Assembly: GCA_016618085.1 (NCBI GenBank) | Contig: JABLTG010000051.1 | Span: 42,925 to 106,924, forward strand | Source of the DNA: Neovahlkampfia damariscottae | Taxonomy: Eukaryota; Heterolobosea; Selenaionea; Neovahlkampfiida; Neovahlkampfiidae | DNA length: 64,000 nucleotides | Reading direction: 5' to 3' | In this document: positions 22,629-33,245 of the stretch, piece by piece | Layout of the letters: each line of letters opens with the position of its first letter | Position numbering within the stretch: position 1 is the stretch's first letter | Translations under genes and position numbers: made by a program | Notes under the pieces: model-generated | Told to the model about the DNA's origin: nothing | What the model saw: only the letters and a program-made list of their open reading frames with translations | The model's database searches: none

Positions 22629-24464
22629 ATGAGTCACAACTTGAAAGATAAATATTTAAAAACACATGTTTTTCATGATGAAAAATCTAATTTTACATTA
22701 AATTTATCCGGAATTGAATCTTTAGATAACTTAGAATCTGTTTTACATCAATATCGTTATTCAGTTGAACACGCTCTTCAAAAATTTGAAGATATTGAAG
22801 TTTTTGATTTTTTTATACTGAATTATTATCTAGAACGGAAAAATAGTGAATAAGACCTGTGTAAAAGAAGAATCTGAAAATCGTTCAGTTGATCAGTTCG
22901 TTAACTAAAAATATTTCTAAAATGATTAAAAATAGTTATAATTTGAGAAGTAAAGTAGAAAAAGTGAAAGGAAAGAGTTTAAAACATTCAATTGAATATT
23001 GGAAAGAAATTCAAAAATCTATTTCAAAAATACTTGAAGGAGAAGTAAAAAATGAAAACAAAGAAAAATATACAGATGTGGTTTTTAATGGAATTGGTGG
23101 ATCTTATTTAGGTCCTTTAATGTTATTAGTTGCAAATAAAGGAATGGACTATAATTTTAATTCAGATTTACCTATGAGAATGCATTTTATTGCAAATACA
23201 GATCCAGATTCATTTAAATTACTCTTAGGTAAGAAAAAAAATAATTAAAGAAAAGATAAACTTAATCTCAAAACTACTCTTATGGTTAATATGTCAAAAT
23301 CAGGATCAACAGCTGAAACCAAAGGAAATATGGATTCATTTAATGAACAATTAGAAAAGTTAAATTTACCTAAAGGAAGTCATAATATTGCAATTACAAC
23401 ACCTGATTCAAAATTTGATAAATACGCAAAAGAACATAAATTTATGAACATATTTTATATGAATAATGAAACAGGTGGAAGAATGTCAGTTTGTTCTGCA
23501 ATTGGAATGGTACCATGTGCATTTGCTAAACTTAATTTTGAAGAATTTTTAAATGGTCAATCACACAGTAAGCAAAGAAATGATATCTAATTAATGATAA
23601 ATAAGTGGATGATTTATGTAGAAGAAAAGACACAAAACAAAATCCAGCAATGTTAGTTGGTATTGCAATTGATAAAATGACAAAAACATTTGGTAGAAAA
23701 AATATGATTGTTTTAGGTTACTCTGATTTCTTAAAAGAATTTGCTCATTATCTTCAACAATTATATATGGAATCATTAGGAAAAGAATTCAATGAAATTG
23801 GAACACCTAATGCAGAAGGACAATCTGTATTTGGTGGTATTGGTACTGGTGAACAACATGCATTCATGCAACAAATTCAAAAAGGTGTTGCAGATGCATT
23901 TGTTAGATTTGTTTATTTTATCAAACGTAAAAATGATTTTAAAAATGAAAAGTCTGGTTCAATGGGAAGACAATTACTAGCATTTGTAAAAGGTACAGAA
24001 GATGCATTAATAACAAATGGTAAACCATTCATTTCATCAGCATTTGAAGAATGTTCAATGTTTAATCTTGGAATGATGGTTTCAATGGAAGAAAATATTG
24101 TTTCAATTTTAGCTGCATTTAGAAATATAAATGCATATGATCAACCTGGTGTAATTAATCTCTCCATCTTCTAATGTTACTGTTTTAGGTTCAAGATGGT
24201 AAATTAGCAGCAGATCAAATGAATTTTGTTTCAAAAAAAATTGAAGAAATTATTTTAAAATTAGATAAAGATTTTGAAGGTGATGCCTCAGATGCACAAA
24301 AACAATTTGATTTAGAAAAAGAACCAATATTTTTTGTTGATGCAGTTTTGACTGATATTTATGCAAATTATGAACAACAACTCGGTTACAAATTTGAAAA
24401 TAAATCAATCAAAAGAAGTTGGAAAGATGGAAGATTCATTTATGCAATTAAAAGTAAAATTTAA
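22629..24464 (+). CDS. GPI: Glucose-6-phosphate isomerase
   Basis: This is the glycolytic enzyme interconverting glucose-6-P and fructose-6-P. Spliced text includes ALENG-type IENGKIVNKT, VDHYNLRSK, FNGIGGSYLGPLMLL, the phosphate-binding MVNMSKSGSTAETKG, PAMLVGIAIDKMTKTFG, EFNEIGTPNAEGQSVFGGIGTGEQHAF with the catalytic Glu region, and INAYDQPGV near the end. Introns at about 22801-22834, 22878-22919, 23230-23256, 23572-23607 and 24151-24189 restore the frame. The GIGGSYLGP and YDQPGV versions and the length (about 540 residues) resemble the bacterial/plant-type PGI group more than the animal one. The CCAAT at 22587 is 35-40 bp upstream. Confidence 0.92.
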
Positions 24465-24501
24465 AAACTTCAATTAACTTCTGTATTTTTATCCAATCAG
24501 A

Positions 24502-25270
24502 ATGTTTTGTTTTTCTCTCAACGCCATTCTTTATGTCTTTGAAAGTGAGGATTTATTTAATGAATTTTAATTTTTAAAAAAGTACAACTTTTGAAAGAGT
24601 CAGAGGTTGATGGTTCAAGAGTAAGAGAAAGAGAAAGAGAAACCAGAGAAGAAGCAGAACTTTCATCTTATTTGAGACAAATTGATGAAATGGAACAAAG
24701 AGAAAGAGAATTAAATCCACAAATTGTTGAAAGAGAAAATATAATTAGAGATCAAGACCGTGCTTATCAAGAAATGGTTGAAAGAGATAGACAAATGGTA
24801 AACTTAAACATTCTTATTCATTTAAAAAGCAAATGGAAGAAGAAAAAAAGAAGGAAGAAGAAAAAAGAAAGGAAGCAGAAGAAAAATTAAAACAAGAAAA
24901 AAAGAAAAAAGAAATTGAAGAAAGAAGGGAAAAATTAAAACTGAAGTATCAATTGGAACCTAATCCTGATTTTGAAGATGATTTAATTAAAATTATATTC
25001 AAATTTGAAGTTAAAAGGATTCAAAGATATTTTAGAAAAGAAGATACATTTGAAGTAAGAAAAATGTATTCAAAAAAATATTAATTATCGAAAAAGGACC
25101 TATTTGAATTCTTGGATATTAACCAGGTGAATGTGGATAAATGCCAACTTGTTATTCAATTTCCACCTGCAAAATTTACTCTCGAAAAAAATAAATTCGA
25201 AAAAATTTGTCAATATATTAAAGATAGTTCTCAAGTATTTCTTGTAAGAGAAGAAGAAAAAGAGGATTAA
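24502..25270 (+). CDS. UBX-domain protein of FAF/UBXN type
   Basis: This is probably an adaptor for the AAA ATPase p97/Cdc48. It has the family helix IIRDQDRAYQEMVERDRQ (compare EQDxAYxxSLxxDR in FAF1/FAF2/Ubx2). A long Glu/Lys coiled coil follows, then a C-terminal UBX domain: DDLIKIIFKFEVKRIQRYFRKEDTFEDLFEFLD, later CQLVIQFPPAKFTLEKNKFEKICQY and VFLVREEE. The p97-contacting loop reads FPP rather than FPR. Neither UBA nor UAS domains are present; the N-terminus is short and hydrophobic (MFCFSLNAILYVFE). Introns near 24545-24582, 24795-24825, 25055-25095 and about 25125 are implied. A CCAAT lies 8 bp before the ATG. Confidence 0.7.
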
Positions 25271-25402
25271 TGCGATTGTACATCAAAACAAATTCAAAAT
25301 TAATGGAAAAAATCACTGGAACATATTCTACCAATCACAATTGATATTTTCAAGTATAAAAGCAGTTGAGCCAGTAAAAAAAACTAAATCATTATCAAGT
25401 GC

Positions 25403-25870
25403 ATGCAAAATCTCGAAGACCAAAACATTTTTGAACATTATTTTGATTTTTCGGTCGAATTCTTTCAGGATGTTTCGAAACAAACGACAATGGACGCGGA
25501 AATTCGAATCCTTCAGCATAGCAAGTCCCTTCATTATTCAAATATCGCACCAATTCATGAAATTAATTCATCAGAATACAAAGAAAATTCAAGTGCTGCG
25601 TCGAACTTGATGCCAATGCTTCAGTTGGAAAAAATCCCAAGACGCGCAAAACATAATCGTTTAATGGATGCAAAAAAGAAGAACAATTGGGAGAAAATGT
25701 TAGCAATTGAAAACTATAGAGGTAATTGAATTTGAATATCTGAAATATCAGAAAAGCGTTTGAAAAGAAAAAAATTTGGATTATCAAAGATTATTAAATA
25801 CCCTCAAAGAAGAGATTTAGCAAAAGAAAAACCAAGAGTTGGTGGGAGGTTTATAAAAAAGGAGAAATAA
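25403..25870 (+). CDS. CCT-domain (CONSTANS/TOC1-type) nuclear protein
   Basis: The C-terminal 40 residues, formed by joining an exon ending ...AIENYRE across a 30-nt intron (about 25721-25750), read YREKRLKRKKFGLSKIIKY, then PQRRDLAKEKPRVGGRF. This matches the CCT domain (RYREKRKxRxFxKxIRYxxRKxxAExRPRxxGRF) known from plant CONSTANS, TOC1 and ZIM proteins and present in some amoebae. In plants the domain binds DNA together with NF-YB/NF-YC in place of NF-YA. The N-terminal 100 residues are unassigned. A CCAATCAC element lies about 70 bp upstream. Given the many CCAAT boxes in the window, a link with NF-Y is tempting but is inference only. Confidence 0.75.
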
Positions 25871-25937
25871 ATTATAGGACTTGTAAATAAAAATTTGAAT
25901 TTGTTTGTATATTTTGATTGGACAACCATTTTTATGA

Positions 25938-28915
25938 ATGAACAGAGAAGATGAAGAAGAAGAAGTCATAAATTTCTATGAAAGTTTAAGAAACAAAATC
26001 ATAAACAAAACTGAAAAGAAGTGGCTATTGGAACAATACACAACAATTGAAGAAATAATTGATGAAAAAGATATGAAAAGAAAAAAGAGAATCTTTAAAA
26101 AACTTTTAAAAATTTTGATAAAAGAAGGATTACTACAAAATGACTTGATAAAAATTAAAGATTTAAAATTGGAAAATAATTTTGAAACTAATAAAGGAGT
26201 GTTGTTTGGAAAGTTTGAAAAAAAAGAAAATACCAAAATTCATTTAGGTAATCAAAAAGTGATTTTAAAATATTTTCAAAAAGGATCAATATTTTTAATA
26301 CAAGGAGAAGAAGAAATTGTAACAGAAATTATTGACCCAAAAATAGAAATATTAAATGAATATTGTTTAATTAAAGAATGGAATTATATACCTTGTTTAA
26401 TTGAATTACCTTCAAACTCTCCACCTTCAATTGAATTTTCATATTTAGAACTCAATAATATTTTAATTTTAAATGAAAAAGAAAAAAGAAATGAAGAAGA
26501 ATTAGATAAATTTATATCTATTAAAGGACATATTGAATCTGTTAGTCCATTTTTTATTCAAGAAGAGAAACATATTTCATTCTATTTGGAAATATTTCAG
26601 ACAAAAAGTTATTTCATTTTGTTGAAAGAAGATCAGTTATCCCTAAGGAACTTTTTAAACATTGGTGATTATGTTTCTTTAAAGAATTTAAAACCTTTTA
26701 AAATCATGAATGAATTTAGTATTTTGGTATCAACCAATCAAACTAAATTTAAAAAATTAAAAGAAGAAGAAAAAACGAAAAAAGAACAAAATGATACATT
26801 AATAAATTATGAGGGTAAAATTACAAATTTATTAGAAAATGGAATTTATGAAATTGATGAAAAATATATTCTATTTTTAACTCATTATTCTTTGAAGAAT
26901 TATGGAAGAGGTTTAAGAATAAATTCCGAAATTAAACTATTCAATATTCATCCCATTTGGTTATCAACTAAAAGAAATAATTCATTTAAAAATGAATTGA
27001 TGATGAATGAATCATTGGATGACTTGAACCAATCATCTGGTTCGTCAACAGGTGACGAAAATGAATTGATTGGGTTTGGATTATGTTTTAAGAGTGACTT
27101 ACGAATTAAATCCTTTTCAAAAACGAATTCAAATTATTTTCCTTTGATTCAAAAATTTTCAATTTTTTATTCATTTTTTAAGCATTATTCAATCTATGAA
27201 TTTTATTTCATTTTTAAAAATTATAAAAAAATAGAAAAGTTATTTGATCTTTCTCACAAAAAGATATTGAAAATATTAAATTTTAATTCAGAAATGAGAT
27301 TAATGAACAACAAGATGACGGATGATATTATCCAATCACAGCCAAGAATCATTTCAAAAGAATTTATATTTCATGATAAAAGTACATGTCAAATGATAAA
27401 AAATGAAAATAATTTAAATTTGATTAATATATTTTCACCTTTAAAATTAATGAACGAATCAAAAGAGATAATAAATTTAAAATCCAATACAAATAATTTG
27501 ATATTGGGAAAAATTAATTTTAGTGATTCTAAAATTAAAAATGAATTAAAATTTGATACATCTAATTTTGAAATATCATTATATTTAATTTCTCAAAACG
27601 AAGATGGAGAAATTTCAAAATTATCCAATGATATTTATTTAATTAAATCATGTTATTTTTTAAATCAAAATTATTTTTTAAAAGACTTTAAAAAATTGAA
27701 GAATTGTTGTTTAATTGTTGATTTAAAGAATATTGAAATAATAAATAAATCAACAAATGAGAATGAAGGGGAAATAAAAAAAAGAAAAAAAGAAAATGAA
27801 ATAATATCAAATGAATATATTGATATTATAGTTTTATATTTAAATGAATTATTAATTGAATGTTCTAATAACCTAAAAATAAAATTAAAATCAGTTGATT
27901 GGTTACATTTTTTAAATATTGGACATTCTTACAGAATATTTAATTTAAAGAAATTAGATAAATTATTTTATATTGAAGATGATAAAGAATTGAAAATTAA
28001 AAAATTAAAAACTAAATTAAAATTAAAGAATGAAATATCAAATTTAAATAAAAAGAATAATGAAATTGTTTCGTTTTCTGGTTTAATCATTTCTATTTTT
28101 AAAAATGAAAATGAAAATATAAAAATACGAGTATTAGATTCAAATTATTTACAAGATGAAAATAAATTAAAAACGATAGATATTTATTTTAAATCATTTC
28201 CAATATTTTTAAAAGAAGGAAATACTTATCATTTTTATCGTTTATTGAAAAAAGTATCAAAAAATGATAAAATATATTGTACAATAGAATCAAATTCATT
28301 TATTGAAATTATAAAATTTGATGATCAAATAAACACCAATGAAAAGTTTAATTTGATTTTAAGAAATTTAAAATTTAAAAATTATAAAGAAATTAAATTA
28401 AAAAATTTAGAAAAAGAGAAGAAATTAAAAATAAATGAATATAATTTACAATTTAGAATTAAAGGAATTATTTTATATTTTAATAAAATAATAATTATTA
28501 AAAAGTAATAGTTTTAAAAATAATTCTTAATAATTTTAGATGTAGAGAATGTTTTAAAGAGATAAATGAATGTAAATGTTTAAATTCAATTTCATTTTTT
28601 TATTGTAATTCAAATTGTTTTATTGATGATGGTACTTCATCATTTTTACTTTTTATTTCTGATTTTAAATTTTTAATTCAAATTTTAAATTTAAGTTCAA
28701 ATGAAATTAAAAATAATATTGGAAATGAATTTAAATATGATAAAAAAATTGAAAATAATTCAAATTGGATTCAATTAAAAATTAAAAGTTTAATGGAAAA
28801 CTTTGAATTTTATTGTGATTTATCAAAAGAAAATAATTTTTTGAATTTAAAATTGATTGAATCAATAAATTTGAAAAATGAATGTAAATATTTAATCAAT
28901 AAATTTAGAAAATAA
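25938..28915 (+). CDS. CTC1-like OB-fold telomere protein (tentative)
   Basis: This is a long Lys/Asn/Ile-rich protein: 856 codons before a 40-nt intron near 28507-28540 and about 125 codons after it. Repeated patterns such as FISIKGHIESVSPFFI, DYVSLKNLKPF, YEGKITNLLENGIYEI and IVSFSGLIISIF look like OB-fold first strands. Right after the intron comes a possible zinc ribbon (CRECFKEINECKCLN, then a YCNSNC pair) followed by IDDGTSSFLLFI, the layout of the C-terminal OB-fold of RPA1, Teb1 and CTC1. Large size and several OB folds favour CTC1 of the CST complex, which works at telomeres with DNA polymerase alpha. The assignment is by pattern, not close similarity. Confidence 0.5.
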
Positions 28916-28987
28916 ATATTATTTTGATTTGAAATAAAATGATTGGATGTTTAATCAACCAATCAGATATATTTTTAAAAAAAGAAG

Positions 28988-30170
28988 ATGAGTGAAAAAA
29001 AGAGAATACTTATTCTTGGTGGATGTGGTTTTGTGGGAAGACATCTTGTTAAAAAATTAATTGAAGCTGATGTTGCTAGTCATATTAGAATTGCTGATAA
29101 AAAACAACCAAAAACTAATTATATGTCACCAGACTTTTTGAAATATTATGAAAATGAAATTGTAAAAGCTATGCAAGCTGATGTTGGAACAAAAAAAGGT
29201 GTTGAAAAAGCTTTTGCAAGTGAAGAAGGAAAATTTGATTGGGTTGTAAATTTAGCCGGTGAAACAAAATATGGTCAAGAAAAAGCTGTTTATGATAAAA
29301 ATATTTATGAATTATCTTTAAATTGTGCAAAGGCTGCAGAAGAAATGGGTGTTGAAAAATTCATTGAATTCTCAACAGCTCAAGTTTATGCTTCCACAAA
29401 AGTATTTCAAAACGGTTTTTTTTTTAATTTTATTAGAAACCAGCAGTTGAAACAGATAAAACAAAACCATGGACAGCTTTAGCAGAAACAAAATTAAAAG
29501 TTGAAGAAGCAATAAAAAAAGAATGTCCAAAGTAAGGAATACAAATATTTTAAACCAATCAAGATTAAATTTCATCATTGTTAGACCATCAACTATTTAT
29601 GGTGTTGGTGATGTTAATGGATTAATGCCAAGAATTATTTGTGGTGCAACATATACTCATACAAAAGAAAAAATGAAATTTTTATGGAGTGGAGATTTAA
29701 GAATTAATACAGTTCATGTTAGTGATGTCGCATCTGCTACTTTGTTATTATTACAAAAAGGAATCAATGGTGAAACATATAATCTTTGTGATTCATGTGA
29801 CTCAACTCAAGGATCAATTAATTCACTTCTAGAACAAGTATTTGGAATTGAAACTGGATATTTTGGATCAATTCTTTCAAATCTTGCTTCTTTAAAATTA
29901 AGTGATGCTGCTCAAACTGCGAATGATAATCATGTTAATCCATGGTCAGAAATGTGTCAAAATGCAGAAATTCATTTTACACCATTAACTCCATATTTGG
30001 ATAAAGAATTACTTTTAAATACACCACTCTTTGTAAATGGTAATAAGATTGTTGATTCACTTGGATTTAAATATGAACATCCAAAATTATCAGTAGAAGA
30101 TATTCAAGAAGAAATTCAATATTATGTTGATTTGAATGTTTTTCCAAAAGTTGAAAAACTTAAAAAATAA
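28988..30170 (+). CDS. Atypical extended SDR, NAD-dependent epimerase/dehydratase family
   Basis: The Rossmann motif is LGGCGFVGRHLVKKL (GxxGxxG), with the adenine Asp in IADKKQP, NLAGE, FIEFSTAQVY, VRPSTIYGVGD and NTVHVSDVASA. In the usual YxxxK position the text is ALAETK, so the catalytic Tyr is replaced while Lys remains. As I recall this is shared by a small eukaryotic subfamily with the same KPWT...K context and TQGSIN, NPWSEMC landmarks, so it may be a family trait and not decay. Substrate is unknown. Two introns, about 29402-29437 and 29531-29563, are removed to keep frame. Two CCAAT boxes lie at 28942 and 28962. Confidence 0.8.
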
Positions 30171-30212
30171 AAAAAAGTATTTTGTTAAATTATATTGTCT
30201 TTTGAATTTGTG

Positions 30213-30270
30213 GATTTGGTTTGAGTTTAGGTTTGAGTTTGGGTTTGGATTTGAGTTTGAGTTTGATATT
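30213..30270 (+). repeat. Degenerate GTTTGA/GGTTTG short tandem repeat
   Basis: Runs of TTTGAG, TTTGGG and TTTGGA units fill the gap between the convergent SDR and WD40 genes. A related run lies at about 11350-11430, where it encodes the Pro/Asn/Ser/Asp tail of the degenerate helicase. Confidence 0.6.
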
Positions 30271-30274
30271 AAAT

Positions 30275-31711
30275 TCATTTTATTTTTTTTAAAATTACTA
30301 AACCTGAATTTGTTGCTATTAACAACCAATTTCTTAATTCTAAGTTTGTAGATGGATTAAATTTCAATTTATTTATCCATTGTTTCTCATCAAAGACAAT
30401 ATTTTTTTTATCTTTTTTAAATGATTTTGTTTTTATTTCAACATTTTCATTTATATTCAATATTTTAATAGTATCATCTTTAGGTTTTGATTCATAACAA
30501 TTTTCTTTTTTGAATATTTTTAATTTCACATTTCCATTTAAACAACCAAATGCAAAACAAGAATTTGTTGAAGACATTGAAATATCATTAATTGGACTTT
30601 GATCATTTACAATAGTTTTCATTCTTGAATCTGATTCAACAATTTCTAATTGACATATATTTCCATCATGAGAAGTTGAAAATAATGAATTAACTCTCTT
30701 TCCCCAACAAATATTTGAAATCCAAGAATGTGTTAAAAGTGAATAAATTATAATTCCTTGACTAATTTCATTCAAATTCCAAAATTTTAATTTATTATCA
30801 TATCCACATGTAACAAATATATTTGAATTAATATTACATTTTGAAATTGATTTAATTGATGTTGAATGTGATTTAAATTGTCTTATTGGAATCAAAAATG
30901 AATTATTTGTTTTTAATTCATAATTTTGATTAAATTTCCAAATAATTATATCACCATTAGAATATCCTGATATTAATCCTTCATTTATCCATTCTAAACA
31001 TGTACATGATGATTCAAACTTATTCATATTTTCAAATCCTTCAATTTTTAAATTTATATTTTTTTCTTCTTTTGGTATCATATAAACACCCAAAGTACCA
31101 TCTGAAAATGAAATACCTATTATTCCAATTTGTTTTTTATTTTCAAAATTCTTTTTATTCATCCATTTTAATTCATTAATAATTCCATGTTCATGATGTA
31201 TTATAGCTCGAATTTTTAATTCAATTTTATTTTCATTAAATGAATAAATATAATATTTTCCTTTTCCTGAATATTGTTTTTTACTTAAATGATATTCATT
31301 TTTATTATAAGGTGCGACACAAATATATTGTTCATTAAAATTAAAACTCCAATCAATAGAATATACAGGTGTATCAAAATTTATAATGATTAATGATTCA
31401 TTAATCTTTTTAATACCATAGGTTTCAATTTCAAATGATTCTCCATCAATTTGGATTTTTCGTTTTTTATTTTCGTTTTGGATTTTTAGAGTTTCTAATA
31501 TTTTTGGTTCAAATTGTTGAATTGTTTTGGATACTTCAATATTGTTAGTTTTGACAAAATCAATTAATTTTTTTAAAGGATCAACTGACTCAACTTTTTT
31601 TTTTTTTTTGCTTCTTTTGTCATTTTCTTCTGATTCCGATTCAGTTTCTTCATCTTCTTCAGAGACATTTTCTACTTCTTCTTCTGTTTCTTCTTTTCTT
31701 TTTCTCTTCAT
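30275..31711 (-). CDS. WD40 protein resembling TFIIIC subunit GTF3C2/tau91
   Basis: This is an intronless 478-residue protein. The N-terminus is highly acidic and basic by turns (EEEVENVSEEDEETESESEE then KKKKK). A WD40 propeller follows, with opening text SIDWSFNFNEQYICVAP, INELKWMNKK, CTCLEWINEGLISGYSNGDIIIWKF, FVTCGYDNKLKFWNL and SLFSTSHDGNICQLE. The order (acidic N-terminus, diagnostic SxDWxP-like start, H/S-rich interblade loops) resembles the TFIIIC beta subunit, which helps recruit RNA polymerase III to tRNA genes. A generic WD40 scaffold is the alternative. The CCAAT at about 31741 is 30 bp upstream. Confidence 0.5.
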   Translation of the reverse strand: MKRKRKEETEEEVENVSEEDEETESESEENDKRSKKKKKVESVDPLKKLIDFVKTNNIEVSKTIQQFEPKILETLKIQNENKKRKIQIDGESFEIETYGIKKINESLIIINFDTPVYSIDWSFNFNEQYICVAPYNKNEYHLSKKQYSGKGKYYIYSFNENKIELKIRAIIHHEHGIINELKWMNKKNFENKKQIGIIGISFSDGTLGVYMIPKEEKNINLKIEGFENMNKFESSCTCLEWINEGLISGYSNGDIIIWKFNQNYELKTNNSFLIPIRQFKSHSTSIKSISKCNINSNIFVTCGYDNKLKFWNLNEISQGIIIYSLLTHSWISNICWGKRVNSLFSTSHDGNICQLEIVESDSRMKTIVNDQSPINDISMSSTNSCFAFGCLNGNVKLKIFKKENCYESKPKDDTIKILNINENVEIKTKSFKKDKKNIVFDEKQWINKLKFNPSTNLELRNWLLIATNSGLVILKKIK

Positions 31712-31835
31712 TCCAAAAAATCAACGTTTTTTTGTATTGTCCAATAGTTTTTGATTTAGAGAAAATGAAAAAAAAGTGAGTGCAAGAAAATATTAGAATT
31801 TATTATTAATTAGACATATAATTGAAACGAATAAA

Positions 31836-32131
31836 TTAATTTTCGTTTTGTTGTAATACCAAATCAATTAATTTCCTCAAACCTTCTTCTCCTTTCTTTA
31901 TATTTAAGTTTACTTTTTCAACATGTTTAACCCTTTTATTCATTCTAAATTTTTGTCTAATCTCAATTTTTATTTCCTTTTCGAATTTTTTTAATTTAAT
32001 GAATTTACTTCTTTATTCTTCAATTTATTGGCTGTTCGTAATAATTCTTTATATAAATTGAGTGTTTTAAAATATGATTTTGGATTCAAGATTGACTTGA
32101 ATTGTATTCTTTCAACTCCAAAAATTGGCAT
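31836..32131 (-). CDS. LYR-motif mitochondrial assembly factor
   Basis: This small two-exon gene encodes about 85 residues. The LYR-type motif sits in SYFKTLNLYKELLRTANKL (L-Y-K form). After a 36-nt intron starting at about 32008 comes EIRQKFRMNKRV and then KGEEGLRKLIDLV, matching the helix arrangement of Complex1_LYR proteins (LYRM/ETFRF1 class). Family members bind acyl-ACP or the Fe-S machinery and help assemble respiratory complexes. The ATG at 32131 (MPIFGVERIQF) is 10-15 bp from a CCAAT shared with the divergent small gene. The longer upstream frame runs into that neighbour and is rejected. Confidence 0.75.
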
Positions 32132-32169
32132 AATTCTATTGGACAATATTCCAAACTTGAAGAAGAACA
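32132..32169. promoter_or_regulatory. 38-bp bidirectional promoter
   Basis: This is all the DNA between two divergent start codons (32131 minus, 32170 plus). It contains TATTGGACAATATTCC, a CCAAT-type core in either orientation, and little else, so one CCAAT element may serve both genes. Confidence 0.5.
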
Positions 32170-32334
32170 ATGTCGTTTCTACGAATTCCTTCAATTTTAT
32201 TTGCAAGTCCAATACTACTTTATCTATCATATAGACAATATAGAATCAAAGAGAATCGTAAAAATGGAATATTTGAACCTGAAGTCGAAAAAAAACGAAA
32301 AGGAAGATCTGACTATCGAGATTATTGCGATTAA
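32170..32334 (+). CDS. Small single-pass protein (54 aa), possibly mitochondrial
   Basis: I do not recognise this protein. It has a short N-terminus, a hydrophobic span (IPSILFASPILLYLSY), then a strongly charged tail (RQYRIKENRKNGIFEPEVEK and KKRKGRSDYRDYCD). This is the shape of small inner-membrane assembly factors. It shares a 38-bp promoter with an LYR-motif gene, which supports a mitochondrial role by association only. Its 3' end nearly abuts the ELOF1 stop on the other strand. It is supported by position, an intact frame and its composition. Confidence 0.45.
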   Translation: MSFLRIPSILFASPILLYLSYRQYRIKENRKNGIFEPEVEKKRKGRSDYRDYCD

Positions 32335-32342
32335 AAAAATAT

Positions 32343-32849
32343 TTAATAATTATCAACAGAATGTTTTTTTAAGAATAAATCAGGATCATCATCTGAATTT
32401 ACTCCTTCTTCTTCTTCGTAATCTTCTTCTTCTTCTTCTTCCTCTTCTTGGTGTTTTTTTTGTTGAATTATTTTTTTTCTTTTTTTTGTATAATCTTCTT
32501 CTTCATATTCTTCTTCATATTCTTCTGGATGTTCTCTTTCATTTTCTTTTTGACATTCATCAATCCATTCAGAAAAAACATCCACAGCGTCAGTTAAATA
32601 ACTAATTGAGGTTTGATAGTTTGTACCACATATTCTACAAAGTACTTTACCTGTTGAACTTTTTCTGTCCATTTTACATTCAACACTAGACGAAGCATTA
32701 CCTGTAAAAAAAAATAAAAAAAAAAAAAAAAAAAATACAAAAAGGACAATCAAAAACATTTGGAACCACTGATTTAGCCTGAACAAGAGTTTAAAAATGA
32801 AATCAATTACTTTTTTTGGTGGAGCTTTACGCACTTTTCTTCGACCCAT
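32343..32849 (-). CDS. ELOF1: Transcription elongation factor ELOF1/Elf1
   Basis: ELOF1 is a small zinc-ribbon factor that rides on RNA polymerase II and helps in elongation and transcription-coupled repair. The start MGRRKVRKAPPKK is the family hallmark. Two introns (about 32779-32810, and one at about 32702-32746 that contains a long poly-T run in the coding strand) join to give NVFDCPFCNASSSVECKMD, then STGKVLCRICGTNYQT, DAVDVFSEWIDECQ. All four zinc ligands (CPFC and CRIC) are present. The acidic tail after residue 85 (EEYEEEYEEED to DDDPDLF) is much longer than in animals but like that of yeast Elf1. Confidence 0.92.
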   Translation of the reverse strand: MGRRKVRKAPPKKVIDFIFKLLFRLNQWFQMFLIVLFVFFFFFFLFFFTGNASSSVECKMDRKSSTGKVLCRICGTNYQTSISYLTDAVDVFSEWIDECQKENEREHPEEYEEEYEEEDYTKKRKKIIQQKKHQEEEEEEEEDYEEEEGVNSDDDPDLFLKKHSVDNY

Positions 32850-32956
32850 TTGAGTTGATTTGGATTGGTTCAAATTTAAAAAAAAAATGAGGAACAAGTT
32901 CAAACTAAAGAAAACGAAATCAATTTTCGTGAAAGAATACGCCCAATGAATTGATG

Positions 32957-33160
32957 GTTATTGTGATAAAAGTGGCCAATTCGATTTAATTTTGCCAACA
33001 GCTGTTTCTAATTTAGCTTGAAGAATCAAAGTTTTTTGTTGTGGTGAATCATTAAGTTGTACTGTTTTTTCTTCCGGAAAATCTTTGTACAATGGATTTG
33101 GAACATGGGTGTCAGGGTAAAAGTCAGGAAATTTCTTGATCTGTCTTGTTCATTCTCCAA
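32957..33160 (-). CDS. Small conserved-looking ORF without a clear start
   Basis: Between ELOF1 and the hydrolase gene a minus-strand frame reads KKFPDFYPDTHVPNPLYKDF, then EEKTVQLNDSPQQKTLILQ and ends GKIKSNWPLLSQ at about 32957. The composition is protein-like. The only nearby ATG (about 33152) is in a different frame and no GT donor lies between, so the 5' end needs an unseen exon, a 1-nt assembly error, or a frameshift. I do not recognise the protein. Confidence 0.4.
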
Positions 33161-33245
33161 TATGAAAAATATGATTGGAAGAAAAAAAAAATGATGTTGA
33201 AAATTAGAGCTTTAAACACTTTTCGAAAAATAAAAACAAAAAAAT

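Noticed and set aside
32700-32750. Long poly-A/T tract as a retrotransposon tail
   Set aside because: It lies within an ELOF1 intron and is needed to join conserved zinc-ribbon exons; no element is attached.
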